A stretch of 8,338 nt of DNA from Myxococcales bacterium (GTDB taxonomy: Bacteria > Myxococcota > Bradymonadia > REDH01), in NCBI GenBank assembly GCA_018970625.1, contig JAGWVZ010000133.1:1-8338 (forward strand), given 5' to 3'. Position 1 is the stretch's first letter. Every line of letters begins with the position of its first letter. Positions 1 through 6,827 of this stretch are shown here, piece by piece. The translations under genes and the position numbers were made by a program. Under the pieces are notes generated by a model. The model worked only from the letters and a program-made list of their open reading frames with translations. It was not told where the DNA came from and did not search any database.

Positions 1-41
1 TGGGCGAAAGCGCGCGAGACGGCGGTCTGCAAGTAGTCCAT
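1..41 (-). CDS. possible 5' end of a leftward gene (partial)
   Basis: Reading leftward from an ATG at 41, the frame stays open to the window edge and gives MDYLQTAVSRAFA. Eleven of the twelve codons after the ATG end in G or C, as expected for a real gene in high-GC DNA. The rightward frames here have mixed third positions and short open stretches. No convincing Shine-Dalgarno is visible upstream. Only 13 codons can be seen, so no function can be given. It could equally be chance; the sequence left of the window would decide. Confidence 0.3.
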   Translation of the reverse strand, partial: MDYLQTAVSRAFA

Positions 42-104
42 CTGTCTGGAAAAATCACTGGACTCGGCCCACGGGGCAGGCTGATCGGTTACGGTGGAGC
101 GGAT

Positions 105-135
105 CGTGGCCAACCTAGGCCGGCTGTTGGCCGCG
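105..135. repeat. inverted repeat, 10-bp stem
   Basis: CGTGGCCAAC (105-114) pairs with GTTGGCCGCG (126-135), with one G-T pair and an 11-base loop. Neither side is followed by a run of T, so it is more likely an operator-type or RNA structural element than a terminator. Confidence 0.5.
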
Positions 136-181
136 CCATGATTGGAGTGACACGATGAGCGGCGGTTGCACTTGTGAGGTG

Positions 182-187
182 TAGAAT
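182..187 (+). promoter_or_regulatory. possible -10 element (TAGAAT)
   Basis: TAGAAT matches five of six bases of the TATAAT consensus. It lies about 130 bases before the start of the 317 gene, but no good -35 hexamer lies at 16-18 bases: the nearest candidate, TTGCAC at 166-171, is only 10 bases away. If used, it would give a leader of roughly 120 nt containing the two hairpins at 201-228 and 267-287. Confidence 0.2.
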
Positions 188-200
188 ATGGTTCGTTGAG

Positions 201-228
201 GTCGAGTTGAGTCGCCTGCAACTCCGAC
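201..228. repeat. inverted repeat, 9-bp stem with one bulge
   Basis: GTCGAGTTG (201-209) pairs with CAACTC plus GAC (219-228), with one bulged C at 225 and a nine-base loop. It lies between the possible -10 element and the start codon of the 317 gene, so it could fold in the leader RNA. Confidence 0.4.
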
Positions 229-266
229 CCGGTTGTAAGTTTGCTGCCAAGCTGCTAGCTCGCCAC

Positions 267-287
267 CGGACTCGGTTACCGAGTTCG
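267..287. repeat. inverted repeat, 9-bp stem with a 3-base loop
   Basis: CGGACTCGG (267-275) pairs with CCGAGTTCG (279-287) across the loop TTA, with one G-T pair. It ends 19 bases before the ribosome binding site of the 317 gene. The lack of a T tract argues against a terminator. An RNA leader structure or a palindromic protein site both fit. The eight bases GGACTCGG also occur at 60-67. Confidence 0.5.
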
Positions 288-306
288 ACCGTGCGCTTTC
301 TGCAAT

Positions 307-310
307 GGAG
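307..310 (+). promoter_or_regulatory. ribosome binding site deciding the 317 start
   Basis: GGAG lies six bases before the ATG at 317. It overlaps the other in-frame ATG (305-307), which has no Shine-Dalgarno of its own. This makes 317 the better start, and it also gives a tidier signal peptide. Confidence 0.6.
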
Positions 311-316
311 CTTCGT

Positions 317-1369
317 ATGCAGCGATGTTTGTTAATGTTAGTGTTTGCTATCGTGTCGCCTTTGGCTTATGCTCAATCAATTCTGCAGGTCCCAACAGCA
401 GCACCAGTGTACGGTGAACTGAATCATCAGGATTTGGTTTATGATACTGGAGAGTATTATGAGGAACACCTGTTTCTAGGCGTTGCCGGTTCAGTGATAA
501 CCGTTGATCTTCTGTCTGAGGAGTTTGACCCTTTGTTGGAAATCTACGCATTGGATGCGGAGTTTTCTGCAGAGAATGACGATATTGAGTTGGGGGTTAA
601 CCTTAATTCGCAGCTGCGCGTGATTCTCCCTGTGACGGGGACATACGCCATCGTTGTGTCGAGTTATGAAGCGGGTGTTTCAGGTAGATACATGTTGAGT
701 GCGGTATATGACCAGCAACTCCAGGCTCCGCAACAGCCTGTTGTTCAATCGACGGTCGTTCCAGAAGTAGCTCCACAGGTTGCGGTTGTCTCGCGAGTAG
801 ATGTGGAATTTCACGGTGCATTAATTGGACCGTGTGACTCAAGGGGGCAGCATTGGGATAGCCTTCAATCATGTAACCAACCGCCAAATCTTAGTAGAGA
901 GGTGGATGGACTTGCCTCTATTCTCTCGTTTGCAGCTCCGCAGGCTGCTATAGCGCGAGTTGCAGCCAATACGGCAGCAAATGCGTTTTCACCTCCCGAT
1001 GTCATAGGTGAGGCTCGAGTACGCACTCGCGACGGATGGAGCTCCGGTCTTTCTCTGGGTGAAATAAACAATAATGTGGAAGATAGTCTTTCGCCGGATT
1101 TTCCCGGCAACCCCAGTATTCGCGGACTGTTGGCTGACCCATCCACTGTTGTATCAGTTAATTTACGGGACGAGGACAGCTTTAATGAAGCCCCAATTGG
1201 TGAGTGCACCTTCACGGGGGAGGAGTTGTCAGCGCTTTTGCAGGCTGGTGAACAGCGAGTTGCTATGAGGTGCGAAGAGGAAACATCAGGTCGAATTCTA
1301 TTTGTGGATATTTCAGTATTTGCATCTGAACTTGCAGAGCCTCAGTTTGTTGGCGCCGTCGTTCCTTGA
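317..1369 (+). CDS. secreted protein with PPC domain and probable C2-like domain
   Basis: The product has 350 residues. Residues 1-19 form a Sec signal peptide (QRC, hydrophobic core, then AYA before Q20), so the protein is predicted to be exported. Residues about 32-130 match the bacterial pre-peptidase C-terminal (PPC) beta-sandwich pattern: a polar YDTGEYYEE opening, FDPLLEI at 70-76, NDD at 87-89, NSQLRVILPVTGTYAIVV at about 97-114, and a closing G-Y strand. A Gln/Pro/Val linker follows (about 131-160). Residues about 161-334 look like a C2-like beta-sandwich, with CDSRGQHWD near 173-181 and VNLRDEDSFNEAPIGEC near 281-297; this assignment rests only on motif shape. Four cysteines (173, 186, 297, 319) could form two disulfides. 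No protease domain is present, so the PPC domain probably serves binding or folding, not the tailing of a peptidase. GC content and codon use are clearly lower than in the neighbours, suggesting acquisition or atypical selection. The zinc-ribbon ORF starts one base after its stop. Confidence 0.85.
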   Translation: MQRCLLMLVFAIVSPLAYAQSILQVPTAAPVYGELNHQDLVYDTGEYYEEHLFLGVAGSVITVDLLSEEFDPLLEIYALDAEFSAENDDIELGVNLNSQLRVILPVTGTYAIVVSSYEAGVSGRYMLSAVYDQQLQAPQQPVVQSTVVPEVAPQVAVVSRVDVEFHGALIGPCDSRGQHWDSLQSCNQPPNLSREVDGLASILSFAAPQAAIARVAANTAANAFSPPDVIGEARVRTRDGWSSGLSLGEINNNVEDSLSPDFPGNPSIRGLLADPSTVVSVNLRDEDSFNEAPIGECTFTGEELSALLQAGEQRVAMRCEEETSGRILFVDISVFASELAEPQFVGAVVP

Positions 1370-1370
1370 G

Positions 1371-1511
1371 ATGGTGTTCGCAGCTCGACGACGCGGAAAC
1401 GTCTCTGTCGCTATCGCGTACGCGTGCACCACCTGTCTGGCTCCGATGCCTGTTGCGCCGGGGGCACGGTTGCTCTGTGGTGTGTGTCACGCCGAGGTGA
1501 ATGGAAAGTAG
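1371..1511 (+). CDS. small zinc-ribbon protein (46 aa), possibly truncated by a stop
   Basis: The frame starts at an ATG one base after the stop of the preceding gene (TGA-G-ATG), an arrangement suited to translational coupling. No separate Shine-Dalgarno is seen. After an Arg-rich start comes CTTC (19-22), then PMPVAPGARLL, then CGVC (36-39) and HAEV. This closely follows the usual zinc-ribbon shape of CxxC, a short Pro/Gly-Ala-Arg hairpin, and a second CxxC. It probably binds one zinc ion; its partner (protein or nucleic acid) is unknown. The frame ends at TAG (1509-1511), but the next 13 codons encode a further CxxC, so the ORF may be the front part of a longer two-ribbon protein broken by a nonsense change. 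It is too short for statistical coding evidence, so I am only moderately sure it is a gene. Confidence 0.45.
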   Translation: MVFAARRRGNVSVAIAYACTTCLAPMPVAPGARLLCGVCHAEVNGK

Positions 1512-1553
1512 CACTTCTGCACCAGCTGCGCTGCCCGTCTACGCACGGGGTAG
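1512..1553 (+). other. in-frame continuation of the zinc ribbon after TAG
   Basis: In the same frame as the 1371 ORF, the codons after the TAG read HFCTSCAARLRTG and then a second TAG (1551-1553). FC-x2-C-A-x2-L is the standard closing half of a zinc ribbon. The distance from the preceding CGVC is also right for a ribbon if the first TAG stood for one residue. This suggests a nonsense mutation, a sequencing error, or readthrough. Confidence 0.4.
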
Positions 1554-1667
1554 GCAAACCCCATCTTACCCGCCCACCCGCGTTACACTGCCGCCCTGCC
1601 CATCGCCTGCGTCGCTCCCGCCGCGGCGGCGCTACCTTTCTGCTTGCGTCGTTTTCGCGAGCGTTGC

Positions 1668-1682
1668 ACACACCCCGTGTGT
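1668..1682. repeat. short inverted repeat before the SGNH hydrolase gene
   Basis: ACACAC (1668-1673) and GTGTGT (1677-1682) flank CCC. It lies 30 bases before the start codon, where an operator or leader hairpin could act. With only six base pairs it could be chance. In the rest of 1554-1712 I see no clear -35/-10 pair; TACACT at 1584-1589 is the nearest thing to a -10. Confidence 0.25.
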
Positions 1683-1703
1683 CCGTTGTGTGGCGTTTGT
1701 TGC

Positions 1704-1707
1704 GGAG
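1704..1707 (+). promoter_or_regulatory. ribosome binding site deciding the 1713 start
   Basis: GGAG lies five bases before the ATG at 1713. An in-frame ATG at 1644 would add 23 residues rich in Arg and Cys that would spoil the lipoprotein signal, so 1713 is chosen. Confidence 0.7.
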
Positions 1708-1712
1708 TTGTC

Positions 1713-2768
1713 ATGCGTGCAAGCAATCTGTGGTGTGTAGCGGTGTTGGCGGCGGCGTTCGGGTTCGCGGCCTGTGGTGATGACGAAGAGACCAACGGTG
1801 GCGCCGAGCCGGGCGGCGACTCTGGGCCGCCGATCGAGGACTCCGGTAACGGCGCCGATGCCGGCGTGGACCCGGACACCTCGGGTGGTGCAGACGCCGG
1901 CGGCGGCGACACCGCCACCGAAGGCGATACGGCCGTCAGCACCGGTGGCTACGAGGCCTGCTTCCCCGAGTTTGTCGAGCAGGTCGGTGTCAGCATCGAC
2001 GACCTCGGCATGCCGGTCGCGTCGGCCTGTGAGGGCACGGTGCAGCAGAACTTCGACGGCATTGAGCGCGTCGTGTTCCTGGGCGACTCCATTACCGCAG
2101 GGCAGGGCGGTGGCGCCAATGGCGCCTATCGCGTGCTGCTGGGCGAGCGCCTGTCGGAGCGCTACCCGGGGGTCGTCATCGACGACTGCTCCGAGGGCGG
2201 CGCCGTCAACGGCGACCTGCTCGCCGAGCAGATTCCCAACTGCTTTGCCAGCCCCGAAGACCGCCTCACCCTGGTGGTGTTCACCTCGGGCGGCAACGAT
2301 GTGGTGCAGCTGGCGTTCAACAAGGCCACGCTTGAAGAAGCCACGCCGGTCATCGACGGCTTTGTGGCCGAGCTGCGCGCGGCGCTCGACTTTCTGGCCG
2401 ACCCGGCCAACACCCCCGGCGGTGTGCGGGTCGTGTACGCCAACGTCTATGAATTCACCGACGCCACCGGGGTCATGTCCAGCTGCCCGCTGGCCGCCAT
2501 CGCCGGCCTGACAGGCGTGTGGGAAGACGGCGTCGCCGCCTACGCCTACATGGAAGAACAGTACGCCGCGCTCGCCGCCGAGTTCGGGTTCGATGTCATG
2601 TTCCTGGAAGAGAACTTCTGCGGCCATGGCTACAACCGCGACTCGCCCGACAGCCCGTGCGCCGATCGCGCGGGCGACCTGTGGATCGGGTCGGACTGCA
2701 TTCACCCCAACGTCGCCGGACACGCCGCCATCGCGGACCTGTTCTGGGGCATCATCGCCGGCGAATAG
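1713..2768 (+). CDS. SGNH/GDSL-family hydrolase, lipoprotein
   Basis: The product has 351 residues. It starts with a lipoprotein signal ending FGFAAC, with the lipidated Cys at 21 and GDD after it, so it should be exported and membrane-anchored. Residues about 25-79 are a flexible Asp/Gly/Ala/Thr spacer. The catalytic domain shows the SGNH blocks: GDSIT with the nucleophile Ser126 (block I), a Gly-rich SEGGAVNGD stretch near 161-168 (block II), SGGND at 192-196 with Asn195 (block III), and SDCIHPN with Asp328 and His331 (block V). The triad and oxyanion residues are therefore all present and the enzyme is predicted to be active as an esterase, lipase or carbohydrate deacylase; the substrate cannot be read from the sequence. 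Several Cys residues in the domain suit disulfides in an exported protein. A strong terminator follows ten bases after the stop, and the preceding gene is about 160 bases away, so it is probably a single-gene transcript. Confidence 0.93.
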   Translation: MRASNLWCVAVLAAAFGFAACGDDEETNGGAEPGGDSGPPIEDSGNGADAGVDPDTSGGADAGGGDTATEGDTAVSTGGYEACFPEFVEQVGVSIDDLGMPVASACEGTVQQNFDGIERVVFLGDSITAGQGGGANGAYRVLLGERLSERYPGVVIDDCSEGGAVNGDLLAEQIPNCFASPEDRLTLVVFTSGGNDVVQLAFNKATLEEATPVIDGFVAELRAALDFLADPANTPGGVRVVYANVYEFTDATGVMSSCPLAAIAGLTGVWEDGVAAYAYMEEQYAALAAEFGFDVMFLEENFCGHGYNRDSPDSPCADRAGDLWIGSDCIHPNVAGHAAIADLFWGIIAGE

Positions 2769-2777
2769 GCAGGGCGG

Positions 2778-2806
2778 CCCCGCGAGCACACCGCCGCGGG
2801 GGTTTT
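2778..2806 (+). terminator. intrinsic terminator of the SGNH hydrolase gene
   Basis: CCCCGCG (2778-2784) pairs perfectly with CGCGGGG (2795-2801) across a ten-base loop, followed by G and TTTT (2803-2806). It lies between two convergent genes. Read leftward, the same hairpin is not followed by T, so it should act mainly on rightward transcription; it may still shield the 3' end of the leftward transcript. Confidence 0.8.
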
Positions 2807-2823
2807 CGGTATGGAGCCGTAGT

Positions 2824-4746
2824 TCAGGGGGCTTGCAACGCCGCTGTGGGTGGCACCAGCCTGCACACCGCCGCACGCGTGGTCTCGGGCGCCGCCGCCG
2901 GCAGCAACAACGGCCCTGCACCGTTCCCGGTCAGGCAGGGCACCGGTGTACCGTCGAGCGACCGGGCCTGCACCCACATGGGGCCGCAGGTGGTGGTGCC
3001 CAGGTGAAGGGTGCCCGCGGTGAGCGGCTGCCCAAAGTCGAGCGTCTCCCAGGGCTGCGTCACCGGCAGCGGTTGCCAGCCGTGGTCGATGCGCGTGGCC
3101 CGCTGCACGTCGCCCTCGAGGCGAAGGTCGAGCGCGCAGCTGCGGTGTTGCACCAGCCGCAGGTCGCCCACCTGCGTGACCGTGCGAAACTCGTCCTGCG
3201 GAAAGGCGCGTTGCAGCCACGTGTCGGGACCATGCACCCAGGCCATGCCGCGGCTCGCCACGTATTCGCGCAGCAGAAACCACCCGGCGGCGATGTCGCG
3301 CGGGTCGGTGTCGCCTGCCAGCAGCTGCCGCATGAGCTGCGCGTGGTGCACCGGGTTGAGCTGCCGGTCGGGCAGGCGATGCCAGGGATACAGAACGCTG
3401 TGGGTGTGTGCCGCCCGATTGCCCTGAAACCCGCCCCACACCGTCGTGTGCGCCACCGCCAGCGCCGCTCCCAGGTGCAGCGTGTACTCTGCATACGGCA
3501 CCCGCGCTTCGTCGATGGGCTGGGTGGCGTCGTCACAGCCGCCAAAGGTCACGTAGCCGGGCGCGCCCTCCAGATCGGCGGCGCTGTCCATGGCCTGCAG
3601 AAAGTCCTGGCAGCCCAGCTGCAGGCGGTCGTACAGCCGGTCGTGCCAAACCGCGCAGGCTGCCCCGGCCAGCAGCCCCACCGTCAGCAGCAGCGGGCGC
3701 AGCCGAGGGTGACCAACCGGCAGACACGCCCAGCCGGCCAGTATGGCCAGCGGCGCAAACCTCGGCGAAAGACCTTCCCAGTCGCCGGTCGAAAACGGCG
3801 CCAGCGCCCACAGCAGCCCCGCGGCAAAGGCCACCCAGAACGACAGCGACTCGGCCTGCCGCAAGACGCCCGGCGCCGTTCGCAGGTGGCGCAACCAGGT
3901 CGCAACGCCCAGCAGGGCCGCCAGCGCGGACCCCGCGCTCAGCAGCGCAGGCCCCACCACGCCCGTCCTCACAAACCACAGCCAGGGCTCGGTGATCAGC
4001 GCGGCGGCGGCGACCTCCTGATGACCGGCGGTCACGTGCAGCTGCGTCTGCCACAGCACCAGCGCGAACACCGGGAGTCCGGCGGCGATGGTGGCCACCG
4101 GACCCAACGACCGGTCGGGCCCCGACGCCTTGAACAGGGCGGTGAGCACCACCAGCACCCCGGCCATGACCGCCGCCAGCGGATGACAGGCACCCACCAG
4201 CAGCAGCGCGAGGGCCAGCAGCACCGTGTGCCGGGTTTTCCACCGGGTGACGTGCAACACGCCCACCTGCACCAGCATGGCCAACGCCAGCCCACCCAGA
4301 AAGTTGTAGAACCCCATGTGAAACATCCAGCCGAATGTGACGCAGGGGAGCGCGGCGAGCAGCGGCCAGCGCTGCGGTTGACGTTGCAAAAGAAACGCAG
4401 CGCTCGCGACGTGAAACATGGTGGCCAGCGCCATGACCGAGGTCAGAAAGGCGTGTTTCCAGCCCAGAAACCAGCTGGCGACACCCCAGACCGCCGGAAA
4501 GAACGACGCCGACCACGGCTGGTGCGTCTGCACCATCTGCTGCTCGCTCGGCGACAGCGCCCCATGGTTGGCCAGAATCCAGGCCGAGTACAGGTGCTCG
4601 GCTCCGTCATTCGAGAAGATCCAGGGCGCGCGCAGCAGCGGAACCAGCGTCATGACCAGGGTCAGGGCGCCCACAACGAACGCCGGTGCCCACGATGCGC
4701 GCGGCGGTGGCGTAGAAGGCTGCGGTGGCGCGTCGGGTGGCGTCAT
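2824..4746 (-). CDS. multi-pass membrane protein, GT-C-like (paralogue B)
   Basis: The product has 640 residues. After a Pro-rich cytoplasmic start, about ten to twelve hydrophobic segments run from residue 21 to about 367. A non-membrane region of about 270 residues with Cys and His follows, presumably on the outer face. The first loop carries FSNDGAEHLYSAW (44-56). An acidic motif just after TM1 is typical of GT-C glycosyltransferases that use lipid-linked sugar donors, so that role is inferred, not shown. Other landmarks are WPLL (127-130), GWMFHMGFYNFLGG (139-152), GACHPLAA (185-192), APFSTGDWEGLSPRFAP (316-332), HTHS (447-450) and TTCGPMWV (585-592). All of them recur in the gene immediately upstream, its tandem paralogue, across a 119-bp gap. 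The ATG at 4746 is chosen because TM1 begins soon after it. The frame stays open far upstream, but that stretch is Arg/His-rich and unlike a protein start. No Shine-Dalgarno is visible, so the start is uncertain by some codons. Confidence 0.82.
   Translation of the reverse strand: MTPPDAPPQPSTPPPRASWAPAFVVGALTLVMTLVPLLRAPWIFSNDGAEHLYSAWILANHGALSPSEQQMVQTHQPWSASFFPAVWGVASWFLGWKHAFLTSVMALATMFHVASAAFLLQRQPQRWPLLAALPCVTFGWMFHMGFYNFLGGLALAMLVQVGVLHVTRWKTRHTVLLALALLLVGACHPLAAVMAGVLVVLTALFKASGPDRSLGPVATIAAGLPVFALVLWQTQLHVTAGHQEVAAAALITEPWLWFVRTGVVGPALLSAGSALAALLGVATWLRHLRTAPGVLRQAESLSFWVAFAAGLLWALAPFSTGDWEGLSPRFAPLAILAGWACLPVGHPRLRPLLLTVGLLAGAACAVWHDRLYDRLQLGCQDFLQAMDSAADLEGAPGYVTFGGCDDATQPIDEARVPYAEYTLHLGAALAVAHTTVWGGFQGNRAAHTHSVLYPWHRLPDRQLNPVHHAQLMRQLLAGDTDPRDIAAGWFLLREYVASRGMAWVHGPDTWLQRAFPQDEFRTVTQVGDLRLVQHRSCALDLRLEGDVQRATRIDHGWQPLPVTQPWETLDFGQPLTAGTLHLGTTTCGPMWVQARSLDGTPVPCLTGNGAGPLLLPAAAPETTRAAVCRLVPPTAALQAP
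4577..4601 (-). repeat. 25-bp identity shared with 6625-6649
   Basis: The 25 bases here are identical to those at 6625-6649. Both encode the EHLYSAWI part of the first-loop motif of the two paralogous membrane proteins. Identity at synonymous sites across eight codons, in genes that otherwise differ widely, points to common descent under strong constraint or to local gene conversion. Confidence 0.7.
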
Positions 4747-4865
4747 GAACAACGGGTGGGACGATGACACGGAGAGTGCGCCGTCGTACACGAGGCCTTC
4801 GGGTTGGTGCAAGGCCCGAGGTCGAAGGGTGGGCCGGGCAAAACCACCGCCCTGCAAACCAGCGG
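4747..4865. other. gap between the two paralogues, with an inverted repeat
   Basis: This 119-bp spacer is read leftward, from the stop of the upstream paralogue to the start of the downstream one. It holds GGCCTT (4794-4799) and AAGGCC (4811-4816), a six-bp stem with an 11-base loop and no T tract after it. I see no clear promoter or Shine-Dalgarno. The gap allows either co-transcription with the upstream gene or a separate promoter. Confidence 0.4.
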
Positions 4866-6827
4866 TTACTGGCAGCGAAGGTCGCGCAACGTGCCGGGCG
4901 GCAGGGTCTGCGACAGCGTGGGGTCGCTGGCGCCCGGGCACGCAATGGGGGTCCCGGTGGTGTCGTCGTACAGACGCACCCAGATGGGGCCGCAGGTGGT
5001 GCGCGCCAGCTCGACGACCGGGGTGAATGGCGCGACGGCCACGCGTTGAAACGGCGCCTCGAACGGCCGCTGTGCCCAGCCGTGCTCCACGCGCACAGGC
5101 GTCGCGACGGGGGGCAGGGCGACGCGCAGCGGGCAACCCGTAAACGTCACGAGGGTGAGGTCGCCGGTGGTGCGTTGCACCTGAAAATCATAGGCGGGAA
5201 ACGCCACCGAAAAAATATCGGCCGCGCCGAAGATCCAGGTGTGGTCCCAGGTGGCCGCGCGTTCGTGAATATCCAGCAGCGCCGGGCGCATTTGTTCCAG
5301 CGAATATCCGGCCGCGCGCATGCCCATGATCCGCAGGCCCAGATAGTTGGGGTCGGGGCGGCGTCCGGGCATGAGGTCCCAGGCGGTGAACAGGGTGTGC
5401 GTGTGAATGGACGGTTTGCCGTGAAAACCCTGATGCAGCGAGCGGCCCGCGGTGGCGAAGGCGGCGGGCATGTGTTTGGTAAAGTGAGCCCACGGAATGG
5501 CCGTGTTTTCCTGGAACCCCGTGGGCTGGGTGCACGCCCGAAACGACAGCCAGCCCTGATACCCGGGTTGATCGTCAGCGGTTTGCAGGGCGGCGGTCAT
5601 ATCGCGACAGCCGTCATTCATGCCGCGTTGAAAATCCGTGAGCCACAGCGTCCAGCCGGCCGAAAGCGCCGTGCACGCCGCCAGACACACCCACTGGGCC
5701 ACCCGGGAACGCAGAGGCAGCAGGCACAGGCCGGCGACGATGGCCACCGGCGCAAACCGGGGCGAGATCATCTGCCACGACGACGTCGAAAACGGAAACA
5801 GCGCCCACACCAGCGCACACACCAGCGCCATCAGCCACAGCGCGCGGGCTATGGCGACGCTGGCGTCGGGCGGCGACTGCGCCGTCGTGTGGTCGCGCGG
5901 GGCCGCGAACGAAGAGAGCACCTTTGGGGTGCTGGCCAGCCAGCCGGCCAGCGCGAGCAGTGGCAGCGGCAGGGTGAGCCACGCCGGGCCGGGGGTTGCG
6001 GTCTGAAAAAACTCGATGGGGTGCTCGCGCACAATCCAGCGCACGCCGGCGTCGCGCGCGAGGGTGGCCGAGGTCTCGTAGTCGGCGCCTACCGACATGA
6101 CGAACGCGAGGGTGGGCACACCGACAGCGGCCAGACGCAGCCAGGCGTGGCCGCGTTCGTGTGCGCTCAGGCCGGACTGGGTGAGCACCAGGCAGGCCAG
6201 CAGCAGGCCGGTGATCGCGGCGCTCAGGGTGTGGCAGACCGCGATGCCCATGAGGGCGATCAGGATGCCGGCGGTGTGCGGCCAGGTCCAGGAGCGCAAT
6301 CGCATGCAGGCGGCCACCAGCAGCAGCCCCAACGCGAGCCCGCCGTAGAAGTTATGGAAGCCCATCAGAAAAAGCCAGCCGGTGGTCAGCGGTGGCACGG
6401 CCAGCAGCAGCGGCCAGTTGCGCGGGGCGCTTCGCCAGAGGATCGCCGACAGCCCGGCGTTCATGAGGAGCGCGCTGAGCGCCAGAAAGCAGGTCCAGGC
6501 GGTGGCCCAGGGAAGCCCGGTGAGCAGCGGCATGAGCGCGAGGGTGGCGAACGCGGCGGTGGCGGGCCAGTGGGTAGCGACGTACGCCTGCTCGACGGTG
6601 GAGAGCTGGTCGGGGTGCAGCCAGATCCAGGCCGAGTACAGGTGCTCGGGGCCGTCGTTGCTGAAGAACCAGGGGGTGGCGACGATGGGCCAGACGGTGA
6701 GCACGAACGACGCCACCAGCAGCAACGCCAACAGCCCGGGCGAGGCACCGCCCTGCGAAGCGTGTCCGGGCGCGGTCGGGGCAGGGCGGCGGTCGTTGTC
6801 GGGCGCTGGCGGGTCGCCGGGCATCAT
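4866..6827 (-). CDS. multi-pass membrane protein, GT-C-like (paralogue A)
   Basis: The product has 653 residues. A hydrophilic Pro/Gly/Asp N-terminus (1-29) is followed by TM1 (about 31-50) and then FSNDGPEHLYSAW (55-67) in the first outer loop, with Asp58 and Glu61 as possible catalytic or metal residues by analogy with GT-C enzymes. About ten more hydrophobic segments reach residue 396. A soluble C-terminal domain of about 255 residues follows, with HTHT (475-478), TTCGPIWV (610-617) and scattered Cys. The match to the next gene downstream is spread over the whole length (for example FPFSTSSWQMISPRFAP at 344-360), so the two arose by tandem duplication and have diverged strongly. A role in moving sugars from a lipid carrier to an envelope acceptor is an inference; the family is not one I can name. 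Start: two consecutive ATGs (6827, 6824). I chose the first; no Shine-Dalgarno is visible. Two candidate leftward promoters lie in the upstream intergenic region. Confidence 0.82.
   Translation of the reverse strand: MMPGDPPAPDNDRRPAPTAPGHASQGGASPGLLALLLVASFVLTVWPIVATPWFFSNDGPEHLYSAWIWLHPDQLSTVEQAYVATHWPATAAFATLALMPLLTGLPWATAWTCFLALSALLMNAGLSAILWRSAPRNWPLLLAVPPLTTGWLFLMGFHNFYGGLALGLLLVAACMRLRSWTWPHTAGILIALMGIAVCHTLSAAITGLLLACLVLTQSGLSAHERGHAWLRLAAVGVPTLAFVMSVGADYETSATLARDAGVRWIVREHPIEFFQTATPGPAWLTLPLPLLALAGWLASTPKVLSSFAAPRDHTTAQSPPDASVAIARALWLMALVCALVWALFPFSTSSWQMISPRFAPVAIVAGLCLLPLRSRVAQWVCLAACTALSAGWTLWLTDFQRGMNDGCRDMTAALQTADDQPGYQGWLSFRACTQPTGFQENTAIPWAHFTKHMPAAFATAGRSLHQGFHGKPSIHTHTLFTAWDLMPGRRPDPNYLGLRIMGMRAAGYSLEQMRPALLDIHERAATWDHTWIFGAADIFSVAFPAYDFQVQRTTGDLTLVTFTGCPLRVALPPVATPVRVEHGWAQRPFEAPFQRVAVAPFTPVVELARTTCGPIWVRLYDDTTGTPIACPGASDPTLSQTLPPGTLRDLRCQ
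6625..6649 (-). repeat. 25-bp identity shared with 4577-4601
   Basis: This is the second copy of the identical stretch, in the upstream paralogue, 2048 bases from the first. A shorter identity (ATGGGGCCGCAGGTGGT) also links the codons for the TTCGP motif near the 3' ends of the two genes. Confidence 0.7.

Larger units (their letters stand above)
42..316. other. structured intergenic region upstream of the PPC-domain gene
   Basis: No convincing gene is seen here. A rightward frame is open from 3 to 158 but has no recognisable motif and weak codon bias. The region holds three hairpins (105-135, 201-228, 267-287), none followed by a T tract, so they do not look like intrinsic terminators. A possible -10 hexamer lies at 182-187. 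If position 41 is a real leftward start, this is the spacer between two divergent genes. Confidence 0.6.

Noticed and set aside
3..158. 3' end of a rightward gene at the left edge
   Set aside because: The frame is open for 51 codons, but codon third positions are mixed and no motif is visible. It cannot be excluded, but is not supported.
1644..1712. Longer N-terminus for the SGNH hydrolase from an ATG at 1644
   Set aside because: The extra 23 residues are Arg/Cys-rich, would disrupt the lipoprotein signal, and there is a good GGAG just before 1713.
1632..2921. Leftward open frame of 429 codons antisense to the SGNH hydrolase gene
   Set aside because: It has no recognisable motif, and it runs across the terminator and past the end of the convergent gene. 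The rightward frame has a complete catalytic triad.
2593..4767. Rightward open frame of 724 codons antisense to the downstream paralogue
   Set aside because: The product is Arg/Gln/His/Pro-rich with no hydrophobic core, domain or motif. Long antisense frames arise in high-GC genes because stops are rare there. The leftward frame encodes a clear membrane protein.
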